Shown here one piece after another: positions 18,040 to 25,828 of a stretch of 64,000 nucleotides of DNA; positions within the stretch are counted from its first letter, which is position 1, and the number at the start of each line of letters is the position of its first letter. The DNA is from Shimia sp040225985 (lineage in GTDB: Bacteria > Pseudomonadota > Alphaproteobacteria > Rhodobacterales > Rhodobacteraceae). Below the pieces are notes generated by a model. The model was not told the origin of the DNA. It saw nothing but the letters and a program-made list of their open reading frames with translations, and ran no database searches. The DNA is taken from assembly GCF_040225985.1 (NCBI RefSeq), contig NZ_JBBPEU010000012.1:50839-114838 (forward strand), given 5' to 3'. The position numbers were made by a program, and so were the translations under genes.

Positions 18040-18953
18040 CACAGCCGGACATCACCCGCAAAAGCTGGTTGATGGTGGCCACCCTCGGCATTGTCTGGGG
18101 ATCCACCTTCATGGTCATCGAATTGGCCCTGCAGGGGATCACCCCGTTCTGGCTGGCGGCAGCACGGATCAGCTTTGCCTCGGTTCTGCTGGTCGGCATT
18201 TGGGCGGCGCGGCGCTTTCCACTTTTTGCGGAACCCTCTGCGCGGGGCTGGCGCATGATTGCCGTGGTCGGCGCGCTCAGCTCAGCCGTGCCCTTCATTT
18301 TGCTCAGCTGGGGGCAGCAATACGTCACGTCGGGTTTTGCCGGCGTCAGCATGGCCGCAGTCGCCCTACTAGTGCTGCCCCTAGCTCATTTCCTCGTACC
18401 CGGCGAACGCCTGAACCTGCGCAAGGTGATCGGCTTTATGCTGGGGTTCTTTGGCGTGGTGATCCTGATTGGCAGCACCGCCTTTGAAAGTTCTGGCGCT
18501 GACTTGGAAGTCTACGGGCGCCTTGCATGTCTCGGCGCGGCAGCTTGCTATGCCCTGAGTTCCGTGCTGGTACGACGTCTGCCACCGGTAGACCCGATCG
18601 GGTTGGCCACCGTTCTGCTGATTGTGGGCGCGGCCATTGTGGTGCCGGTGGCTTGGGCCGTCGAGGGGCCACCGCCCATGCCCTCCACAGAAACACTGGC
18701 GATTCTGGCCGTGCTGGGGCTGATCCCGACCGCCGCTGCCAACCTGTTGCGGGTTCTGGTGATCCGCAGTGCCGGTCCGACCTTTATGAGCCTGACCAAT
18801 TATCAAGTGCCCGTGTGGTCTGTGGTGCTGGGCGCAATGATATTGGGCGAACCGCTTCCGGCCAGCCTGTTGTGGGCGTTGCTGTTCATCTTGTCCGGCG
18901 TCGGCATCAGCCAGTACGGCGCGCTGAAACGGCTGTTTCTGGGCGACGCCTAA
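18036..18953 (+). CDS. EamA/DMT superfamily transporter
   Basis: A 305-residue drug/metabolite transporter with about ten membrane segments in two EamA repeats; the start of each repeat is visible (GIVWGSTFMVIELALQGITPF and RLACLGAAACYALSSVLVRR). Such proteins export amino acids, nucleotides or drugs. The substrate is not predictable here. The ATG at 18036 overlaps the stop of the preceding gene by four bases. The frame is open much further upstream, but those residues belong to a shadow of the preceding gene. The 3' end overlaps glmM by four bases on the other strand. Confidence 0.88.
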   Translation: MTQPDITRKSWLMVATLGIVWGSTFMVIELALQGITPFWLAAARISFASVLLVGIWAARRFPLFAEPSARGWRMIAVVGALSSAVPFILLSWGQQYVTSGFAGVSMAAVALLVLPLAHFLVPGERLNLRKVIGFMLGFFGVVILIGSTAFESSGADLEVYGRLACLGAAACYALSSVLVRRLPPVDPIGLATVLLIVGAAIVVPVAWAVEGPPPMPSTETLAILAVLGLIPTAAANLLRVLVIRSAGPTFMSLTNYQVPVWSVVLGAMILGEPLPASLLWALLFILSGVGISQYGALKRLFLGDA

Positions 18954-20293
18954 ACGACGGCATCGACCGCTTCAACCACCGAGTCCACGGTACGTTCAAG
19001 CAGATCGGAATCCTCGCATTCCGCCATGACCCGTACCAATGGTTCTGTGCCCGACTTGCGGATCAAGAGCCGCCCCTGCCCCTCAAGCGCCATTTCCGCG
19101 GCCCGGATGGCGGCTTGAACCGAGTCGGCCTCCAAAGGGGTTTGCCCCGCCGCGTAGCGCACGTTTTTCAACAGTTGCGGTACGGTCTCGAACTGTTGGG
19201 CAAGGTCTGACGCCTGACTATTCGTTTCGACCATGGCCGCCATGAACTGAAGCCCTGCCATCAGCCCGTCGCCCGTGGTGGCATAGTCGGTCATGACGAT
19301 ATGTCCCGATTGCTCACCCCCAAGATTGTAGCCACCCTTGCGCATTGTTTCGACAACATAGCGGTCCCCGACGGCGGTCCGCTCCAGCCGGAGGTTCTGT
19401 GCTTCAAGAAACCGTTCAAGACCAAGGTTCGACATCACTGTCGCCACCAGCGCCCCGCCCCGCAAACGCCCCTTGGCAGCCCAGCGGCTTGCCAGAAGGC
19501 CCATGATCTGGTCACCGTCTGCAATATGCCCGTTCTCATCAATGATCATGACGCGATCAGCATCGCCATCCAACGAGATCCCGAGATGGGCACCATGAGC
19601 GACCACCGCTTCGGCTGCGGTACGCGGCGACGTGGATCCGCAATCCCGGTTGATGTTCAACCCGTCCGGGTTCGTACCGACCGGGATCACCTCAGCGCCC
19701 AGTTCCCAGAGCGCCTCGGGGGCGGCGCGATAGGCAGCCCCGTTCGCACAATCCACCACGACTTTCATGCCCTTGAACGGAACAGAAGACGGAAGCGAGG
19801 ATTTCACACGCTCGATATAGCGGAAACGGCCATCATCAATCCGTTTGGCGCGACCGATATTGATCGACTGGACAGGTTCAACGCCACTTTCGATCAGGGT
19901 CTCGATTTCAAGTTCCACCTCATCGGACAGTTTAAAGCCGTCCGGCCCGAAAAACTTGATCCCGTTATCCTCGGCGGGGTTGTGGCTGGCCGAGATCATC
20001 ACGCCCAGATCTGCGCGCATCGAACTGGTCAGCAAACCTACCGCAGGGGTCGGCACTGGTCCCAGCAACAGCACGTTCATGCCGGTCGAGGTCAGACCGG
20101 CCGTCAGCGCGTTTTCAAACATGTACCCCGAAAGGCGGGTATCCTTGCCAATGACGACGCGGTGGTTGTTCTGACCGTCATTACGGAAATACCGTCCCAC
20201 CGCGGCTCCGATCCGCAGCGCCATTTCGGCCGTCATCGGGGCCATATTGGCGGTACCCCGCACCCCGTCGGTTCCGAAAAACTTACGCCCCAT
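18950..20293 (-). CDS. glmM: Phosphoglucosamine mutase
   Basis: Interconverts glucosamine-6-phosphate and glucosamine-1-phosphate for UDP-GlcNAc, hence peptidoglycan and lipid A. The 447-residue protein begins with the family signature RKFFGTDGVRG. The phosphoserine is Ser103 in MISASHNPAEDNGIKFF, the metal loop is SLDGDADRVMIIDE, the sugar loop is GGEQSGH and the phosphate loop is RKSGTEPLVRVM. A GGGAGA precedes the ATG. Its start overlaps the end of folP by 11 bases, giving a folB-folP-glmM operon. Confidence 0.97.
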   Translation of the reverse strand: MGRKFFGTDGVRGTANMAPMTAEMALRIGAAVGRYFRNDGQNNHRVVIGKDTRLSGYMFENALTAGLTSTGMNVLLLGPVPTPAVGLLTSSMRADLGVMISASHNPAEDNGIKFFGPDGFKLSDEVELEIETLIESGVEPVQSINIGRAKRIDDGRFRYIERVKSSLPSSVPFKGMKVVVDCANGAAYRAAPEALWELGAEVIPVGTNPDGLNINRDCGSTSPRTAAEAVVAHGAHLGISLDGDADRVMIIDENGHIADGDQIMGLLASRWAAKGRLRGGALVATVMSNLGLERFLEAQNLRLERTAVGDRYVVETMRKGGYNLGGEQSGHIVMTDYATTGDGLMAGLQFMAAMVETNSQASDLAQQFETVPQLLKNVRYAAGQTPLEADSVQAAIRAAEMALEGQGRLLIRKSGTEPLVRVMAECEDSDLLERTVDSVVEAVDAVV

Positions 20294-21302
20294 GGTATTC
20301 TCCCGTTGTCACCGCCTGCCAAAGATGCAGAGCCTGTCTTGTTTCTTCTACATCATGCACGCGCAAGATTTGCACCCCTTGTGCAACCCCTTCCAGCGCA
20401 ACCGCCACAGAACCGCCCACGCGACCCTCGGGGGCGGGTGCATTGCCAATCACCTTGATGAACCCTTTCCTCGACGCCCCAAGCAGGATCGGACAGCCCA
20501 GGCTGTGAAACAGGCTAAGGCGGGCAAGCAGGGCAAGGTTATGCGTCAGCGTCTTGCCAAATCCTATGCCGGGATCTGTGATGATCCGGTCACGCGGGAT
20601 TCCCAGACTTTCCAGAGCCCCAATCCGCTCTTCCAGAAAATCATACACATCAAGCAACACATCGTCATATGTCGGATTGTTCTGCATTGTGGCGGGGTCG
20701 CCCTGTGCATGCATGACACAAACGGGCACGCCTTGCTCGGCGCAAAGCGGCGCGAGATCGGGGTCAAAGGTGAAACCGGCCACATCATTGACCAAATCGG
20801 CACCGGCGTCTAATGCCGCCCGCGCGACAGGCGCTTTGCGGGTGTCGATGCTGATCGGGCGATCAATGTCGCCGGAAAGGGCCGCAATTACAGGTGCGGT
20901 GCGGCGGATCTCTTCCTCAACAGGCACCTCGGTTGCGCCGGGCCGGGTCGACTCTCCACCGATATCAATAAGCGTGGCCCCTTGAGCGACCATCTCGCGC
21001 GCCCGCTCCAATGCCTGCTCTGGCGCATGGTGCTGACCACCATCCGAAAAACTGTCGGGGGTGACGTTCAAGATCCCCATCACCTGAGGCTCTGTCATCG
21101 ACATGGATGCGATGGGAGGGCGCGGCTTGGTCAGGGTTTCCAGCACCGCTGGGGGAATATCGGTGGCAGCGACACTGCGCGAGGACTGACCGCGTTGCAG
21201 GAGTTCGACATGCGTAAACCATGTCCATCCGCCCGCAAGGGGATAAGCGCCGTCCGGGCGCGCAGCATCTGTTTGCGGGATCGCGCGGTAATAGGTCTTC
21301 AT
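20283..21302 (-). CDS. folP: Dihydropteroate synthase with N-terminal extension
   Basis: Joins p-aminobenzoate to the pterin diphosphate in folate synthesis. At 339 residues it is longer than the usual 270-280. The core starts around residue 68 with QVMGILNVTPDSFSDGG and continues with LIDIGGESTRPGATEV, ISIDTRK, LVNDVAG, DPGIGFGKT and LGASRKGFI, all intact. The first 65 or so residues have no family motif. An alternative start at Met67 would give the usual length, but no better ribosome-binding site is seen there, and I recall extended FolP proteins in Rhodobacterales. It lies between folB and glmM. Confidence 0.93.
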   Translation of the reverse strand: MKTYYRAIPQTDAARPDGAYPLAGGWTWFTHVELLQRGQSSRSVAATDIPPAVLETLTKPRPPIASMSMTEPQVMGILNVTPDSFSDGGQHHAPEQALERAREMVAQGATLIDIGGESTRPGATEVPVEEEIRRTAPVIAALSGDIDRPISIDTRKAPVARAALDAGADLVNDVAGFTFDPDLAPLCAEQGVPVCVMHAQGDPATMQNNPTYDDVLLDVYDFLEERIGALESLGIPRDRIITDPGIGFGKTLTHNLALLARLSLFHSLGCPILLGASRKGFIKVIGNAPAPEGRVGGSVAVALEGVAQGVQILRVHDVEETRQALHLWQAVTTGEYHGA

Positions 21303-21341
21303 GTGTCGTGAATGATCTTTTCAGAGGCGCTTGGCAAGCGT

Positions 21342-22265
21342 CTAGATCACATCATCCAGAAGAGACACCGACCGCACCGGAACAGGTCCGTTTTCCGGCA
21401 GGGATTCGCCGATCCCAATCATCCGGCGCGCTTCCATCTCGCGTGCAAACCAAGAGGCAAGCGCCACGGCATCGCGGGCATTCACATCTGGCCCATCGAC
21501 CGCATCCAGCACGATTTTCGAAGGCGCCCAGACACAGATCTGACCGTTTTTCATCGCCCAGTCCAGTTCGGTGCGGGTGTTGACCACGACGCAACGGGAA
21601 TCCCGCGCCGCCAGTGCCCAGGCATTTTGCTCGATGGCCAGCAGATCAATCCGGCGCTGTGTCATCGCGTGGCCGGTGGCGGGCACTTGCAGATCATGTG
21701 GACCCACGCAGAAAATCAGCGGTACATCCTCGGCGGCCAGCTGATCAATCCAACCGGTCAGGCGATCAGACTGCATGGCGGCATTGGTCAGGTACACCAC
21801 GCGCGGATGGGGTTTCTCGTCTTCCAGCACCTCGGCGGGTTTAACCACCGTACGTGCACGCACAATTTCCACGCCCAAGGCACCGGGACCGCGATCCAAT
21901 TTTTCGATCCGCACAAAGACCCGCATCGCTTGCGGCTCGAGCAAGATCCGCTCGGCGATACGTTCGGCCAGCGTTTCCAAAAGGTTCAGCCTTTCGGCGG
22001 CCAATTCATGCGCGATCGCCTCGGTCACGCGGTCATACGAGAGGATGCGGTCCACGTCGTCATCAATCACGCCGGTGATCGGACGCACTTCGACGACGAC
22101 ATTGAAACAAACGCGCTGGGTCGTTCCGCGTTCGGCCTGAAAGGCCCCGATTTCGACCTCAACAATATGGTCACGCAGAGAAATGCGGTCCAAAGGGTCG
22201 GGGCCGGACGTGGCTACGGCCCGTTCGTCGGGATGCGCGAATGCAAGGCGAATTTCGTTTGTCAT
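21342..22265 (-). CDS. folB: Dihydroneopterin aldolase fused to an amino-acid-kinase-like domain
   Basis: A 307-residue protein, more than twice the usual FolB length of about 120. Residues of roughly 24-145 are dihydroneopterin aldolase (RISLRDHIVEVEIGAF, the DRILSYDRVTEAI segment, ERLNLLETLAERIAERIL, RVFVRIEKLDR), the step before HPPK in folate synthesis. The remaining 160 residues contain MTQRRIDLLAIEQNAWALA, VWAPSKIVLD and DVNARDAVALASWFA. These resemble the C-terminal half of small amino-acid-kinase-fold proteins, which carry a similar SD(S/A)xAAWLA helix. That second assignment is inference. It lies 39 bases before folP on the same strand. Confidence 0.8.
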   Translation of the reverse strand: MTNEIRLAFAHPDERAVATSGPDPLDRISLRDHIVEVEIGAFQAERGTTQRVCFNVVVEVRPITGVIDDDVDRILSYDRVTEAIAHELAAERLNLLETLAERIAERILLEPQAMRVFVRIEKLDRGPGALGVEIVRARTVVKPAEVLEDEKPHPRVVYLTNAAMQSDRLTGWIDQLAAEDVPLIFCVGPHDLQVPATGHAMTQRRIDLLAIEQNAWALAARDSRCVVVNTRTELDWAMKNGQICVWAPSKIVLDAVDGPDVNARDAVALASWFAREMEARRMIGIGESLPENGPVPVRSVSLLDDVI

Positions 22266-22373
22266 TGTCTGCCGTTCCTCCCGGGTCAGATCAGGACCTG
22301 TTTAGTGGCCTGGACCTGCGGGAACAGGGCCAGACACGGCATAGCAACATCAAAACCCGTCAAAACCCTTGAA

Positions 22374-23027
22374 TCAGTTTTGCGAAAGACGTGTCGGCTG
22401 GCGATAGAAATGATGCACCCCGATGGTGGTCGTACGCTTGAACTTGCGCGCCCAGCTGGGGTTGACGGCCTTGGTGTGATAGTGGGTCGCCCCGTCGGTC
22501 AGAATGCGGGGCGCGCCGTTCATCATCAGGCGGGCCACTTTTCCGACACGTTCATAGGCCGACTTTTCGTGGATGTGTTCCGGGTTGCCATCACAAGTGA
22601 AGGTGAACTGGCACTGGTACTTGCGCCCCGTACCCTGCTTGATCACGCCACAAAGACTTTCGGGATAGTAATCATGGTCCACGCGGTTCATGATGACTTC
22701 GGCTACTGCGAACTGGCCCTTGATGCTTTCGCCGCGCGCTTCGAAATAGAGCGCCTCGGTCAGGCATTGCCATTGCTCGTCACGGTTCTTGGCCTTGGGC
22801 AGCTGGTCGATCCAGTTGCGCGAATACACGATCGTGTCGGGCAGAGCGTCTTTCTTATTGCGGTTATTGTTCAAAAGCTCTTTGAGATTGAAACCCGACA
22901 CGCCAGCGGCGGCTTTCCGTGGCTCTTGCCGATCAACCCGGGTCTCAACGTCCCCAGAGGGGGCCTCGGCAAAAGCCGGACCCGACAAAAGTATCATAGC
23001 AAAAAATGCAGTCATGAATTGGCGCAT
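22374..23027 (-). CDS. Cell wall hydrolase, SleB (Hydrolase_2) family
   Basis: A 217-residue exported protein with a signal peptide (MRQFMTAFFAMILLSGPAFA) and a SleB-like peptidoglycan hydrolase domain in the C-terminal two-thirds. The catalytic glutamate lies in EALYFEARGES, followed by QFAVAEVIMNRVDHDYYP and CGVIKQG. Near the end are the family residues GATHYHTKAVNPSWA, with a closing IGVHHFY. It probably remodels peptidoglycan in the periplasm. The ATG at 23027 was chosen because it places the signal peptide at the N-terminus; 42 further in-frame codons upstream would bury it. Confidence 0.87.
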   Translation of the reverse strand: MRQFMTAFFAMILLSGPAFAEAPSGDVETRVDRQEPRKAAAGVSGFNLKELLNNNRNKKDALPDTIVYSRNWIDQLPKAKNRDEQWQCLTEALYFEARGESIKGQFAVAEVIMNRVDHDYYPESLCGVIKQGTGRKYQCQFTFTCDGNPEHIHEKSAYERVGKVARLMMNGAPRILTDGATHYHTKAVNPSWARKFKRTTTIGVHHFYRQPTRLSQN

Positions 23028-23178
23028 AATAACCTCACACCCGATGTTTGACGGACCCTCCCCCGTCCGAGCGTTTCGCGGGGTACTACACGAATTGGCC
23101 AAATTCGTCCAGCCCAGCGGGTTTTTCGCGCAAAGAGCTTGCTGAATTGTCAAGATGTGGCGGCTGATCCCTGCAAAT

Positions 23179-25719
23179 TTACCCTATTTTGTCCTGAATC
23201 GCGAGTTGTGCTGCCGCTAAACGTGCAACGGGAACGCGAAAGGGCGAGCAGGACACGTAATCAATTCCGACCTGGCGACAAAATGCGATTGATTCGGGGC
23301 TGCCACCATGTTCACCACAAACCGACAGGGTCAGGCCCGGTCGTGCTGCACGACCACGTTCCGCGCCGAATTTCAGCAATTCTCCGACGCCGTCCGCATC
23401 CAGTGTGTGGAACGGATCTTCTGGATATACCCCTTGTTTCACATAGGCTGACATGAACCGCCCGGCATCGTCGCGCGACAGGCCATAGGTCATCTGGGTC
23501 AGATCGTTGGTGCCGAAGCTGAAGAAATGGCAATGCGGGGCGATATCCTCGGCCCGCAGGGCAGCGCGCGGCGTTTCCACCATCACCCCGAGGCGGTATG
23601 TAAAATTCACCCCCTGCTCGGTACGGACAGCGGCGGCCACCGCGTCAATACGGGTTTTGACAAGCTCTACCTCACGCTTAGCGCTAACGAGAGGGATCAT
23701 GATTTCAGGGACAACCGGCGCGCCGTCGCGGCTCGCGGCAATAGTGGCCTCGAAGATGGCGCGCGCCTGCATGTCATAGATCTCGGGCACTGTGATCCCC
23801 AGACGCACCCCGCGCAGGCCAAGCATAGGGTTATATTCCCCCAACGCCTCGACCCGACGCGTCACGTCCGACAGGGGCAGGTTCAGGGCCTCGGCCAGAT
23901 CCCGCAGGCCTGCCCGTTCGGTCGGCAGGAACTCGTGCAGCGGCGGATCAAACAGGCGGATACATACGGGTTGCCCCTCCATGATCCTGAAAAGCTCGAT
24001 GAAATCCGCTCGTTGCATCGGCAACAATTGCTCAAGCGCGGAACGCCGATCTTCGGGCGCATCTGCGAAAATCATCTCGCGCATGACAGTCAGGCGGTCG
24101 GCTTCAAAAAACATATGCTCGGTCCGGCACAGCCCGATTCCGTTGGCGTTGAAATTCCGTGCCGTCTGGGCGTCGGCAGGTGTGTCGGCATTCGCGCGCA
24201 CGTCAATGTCGCGGGCTTCATCCGCCCAGGCCATCAGGGACTGGAAGGCATCATCGAGTGCCGCCTCAAGCATCGCCGGTTCGCCCGCGAGAATCTGGCC
24301 CTCGGTCCCATCCACTGTGATGATGTCGCCTTCCTTGAAGACACGCCCGTCCGAGGTTGTGAGAACCTTTTTGCGCATCTGGAACCGCAGGGACGATGCG
24401 CCTACGACGCAGGGTAACCCCAACCCACGACCGATCACGGCTGCGTGGCTGGTGATGCCGCCACGTTCGGTAAGAACAGCACTGGCCGCGTGCATGCCGC
24501 GAATATCTTCAGGTGTGGTTTCGCGTCGCACAAGAATGCAGGCCTCAGAGCGCGCGGCGCTGGCCTGTGCTTCTGCCGCGGAGAATACAATCCGTCCGCT
24601 GGCGGCCCCCGGGCTCGCGGCAATCCCGGTGCAGATCACGTCGCGCTTGGCCTCGGGGTCAACCTGCCTGTGCAGCAGTTCGTTCAGGGCCCTTGGTTCG
24701 ATCCGCATCAGGGCCTCTTGCGGTGGAATGATCCCATCGCGCGACAGTTGAACCGCGATCCGCACTGCCGCCCGCGACGATCTCTGCACCCTGACCCCGT
24801 CCAGAATATGCACCTGACCGTTTTCAATGGTGAACTCGATCTGCATTTCCTCGCGCAGTTTTTCACGCATCAATGCCGCTTGTGCCTTAAGCGCCTCAAA
24901 GGCTTCGGGCGCGGCCTCTTCCAGAGACGGACCGCGGCTGTCCTTCTCGAGGAACAGGGCAGAAGCCCCTGTTTGCAGCGCATCGCGCCCCTGTGACTGG
25001 CTCAGATACCGGCCCGTGATTTTCGGCAGCCCGGTGGTCGAGTTCACGAGCTGCAACACGCCCGAGCCGCATTCCCCGTGCCCAAGACCCAGCACCATTT
25101 CCTGCACCACCAGCCCCAGCCCCGCATCCGCGGGCGCGCCCTTGGCCTGCCGCAAAAGCCGCGCGGTGGTGCCTTCCCAAGCACGCGCCATGGACCGCAG
25201 CACCCCGGCAAGCTGGGTGCCGACATCCTGCGGGAAGGGTTCTTCTGCTTCGTCTTCATAGGCATCCAGCAGATGCCGGCAGTCGCCAGGATAGGTCAGG
25301 TCCAGTTCATCAAACATATCCGGATCAAGGCGCGCTACATGGATCGAGTAGGACTGGATGAACCGGGCATAAAGCCCACCCGCCGCATCCGGTCCAAGGG
25401 TTTGCGAGAGCTCTGCAAACCGCGCATCATTCATGCCGATATTCAAAACGGCCCCGGGGCCGCCCCAATCGGGATCTTCCGACGACGGACGCACACACAA
25501 AAGACCACCTTTTTCAAGTGGGGCAAGAAGATCCTGCATCACCGGAGATTCGCCCGCCGCGATGCGGTGCACAGCGTCAAAGGACAGGGCAACAGTTTTC
25601 GGAACCGGCAGGTCCAGCCTCACAAGCCGTTGCAAACACTTGGCACGCCCGCCATGAGTGGCCGTCGCTATTGGCGCGGTCGCGGTGATGAAGGTGATAT
25701 CGGGGTTGTCTTGCTGCAC
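23179..25719 (-). CDS. PEP-utilising enzyme, pyruvate phosphate dikinase-like
   Basis: An 846-residue protein with the PPDK layout: an N-terminal ATP-binding part, the swivelling phosphohistidine domain (His in TERGGITSHAAVIGRG, with the threonine two residues before it as in regulated PPDKs) and a C-terminal PEP/pyruvate TIM barrel ending CGEHGGSPESIAFCRQVG and DYVSCSPFRVPVARLAAAQ. The ATP-binding loop is unusual: VRPSSEDPDWGGPGAVLNIG replaces the canonical SGA-SMPGMMDT stretch, so it may be a PPDK paralog rather than true PpdK. The GTG at 25719 has AAGG 7 bases upstream; an ATG at 25749 is the alternative. It follows glyS. Confidence 0.8.
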   Translation of the reverse strand: MQQDNPDITFITATAPIATATHGGRAKCLQRLVRLDLPVPKTVALSFDAVHRIAAGESPVMQDLLAPLEKGGLLCVRPSSEDPDWGGPGAVLNIGMNDARFAELSQTLGPDAAGGLYARFIQSYSIHVARLDPDMFDELDLTYPGDCRHLLDAYEDEAEEPFPQDVGTQLAGVLRSMARAWEGTTARLLRQAKGAPADAGLGLVVQEMVLGLGHGECGSGVLQLVNSTTGLPKITGRYLSQSQGRDALQTGASALFLEKDSRGPSLEEAAPEAFEALKAQAALMREKLREEMQIEFTIENGQVHILDGVRVQRSSRAAVRIAVQLSRDGIIPPQEALMRIEPRALNELLHRQVDPEAKRDVICTGIAASPGAASGRIVFSAAEAQASAARSEACILVRRETTPEDIRGMHAASAVLTERGGITSHAAVIGRGLGLPCVVGASSLRFQMRKKVLTTSDGRVFKEGDIITVDGTEGQILAGEPAMLEAALDDAFQSLMAWADEARDIDVRANADTPADAQTARNFNANGIGLCRTEHMFFEADRLTVMREMIFADAPEDRRSALEQLLPMQRADFIELFRIMEGQPVCIRLFDPPLHEFLPTERAGLRDLAEALNLPLSDVTRRVEALGEYNPMLGLRGVRLGITVPEIYDMQARAIFEATIAASRDGAPVVPEIMIPLVSAKREVELVKTRIDAVAAAVRTEQGVNFTYRLGVMVETPRAALRAEDIAPHCHFFSFGTNDLTQMTYGLSRDDAGRFMSAYVKQGVYPEDPFHTLDADGVGELLKFGAERGRAARPGLTLSVCGEHGGSPESIAFCRQVGIDYVSCSPFRVPVARLAAAQLAIQDKIG

Positions 25720-25774
25720 TGCGGCACCTTTTCTTTGAGGATGCAGCATAACCCCAAAGCCTTGTCTGGCAAGG

Positions 25775-25813
25775 AAAAGGTGCGCGGCCCGCCACAAATC
25801 TGTCGCGGGCCGC
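25775..25813 (-). terminator. Candidate terminator between glyS and the PPDK-like gene
   Basis: Perfect nine-base stem, GCGGCCCGC (25784-25792) with GCGGGCCGC (25805-25813), 12-base loop, and on the minus strand a CCTTTTCC run after it. It starts 16 bases past the glyS stop and may only reduce read-through into the next gene. Confidence 0.55.
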
Positions 25814-25828
25814 TTATGCTTTGGGGGA

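Noticed and set aside
19301..20458. A 385-codon plus-strand frame
   Set aside because: Antisense to glmM and the end of folP; typical shadow of strong GC-rich codon bias.
21312..23051. A 579-codon plus-strand frame opposite folB and the SleB gene
   Set aside because: It spans two real genes and their intergenic gap on the other strand and has a low-complexity, arginine/histidine-rich composition expected of antisense frames in GC-rich DNA.
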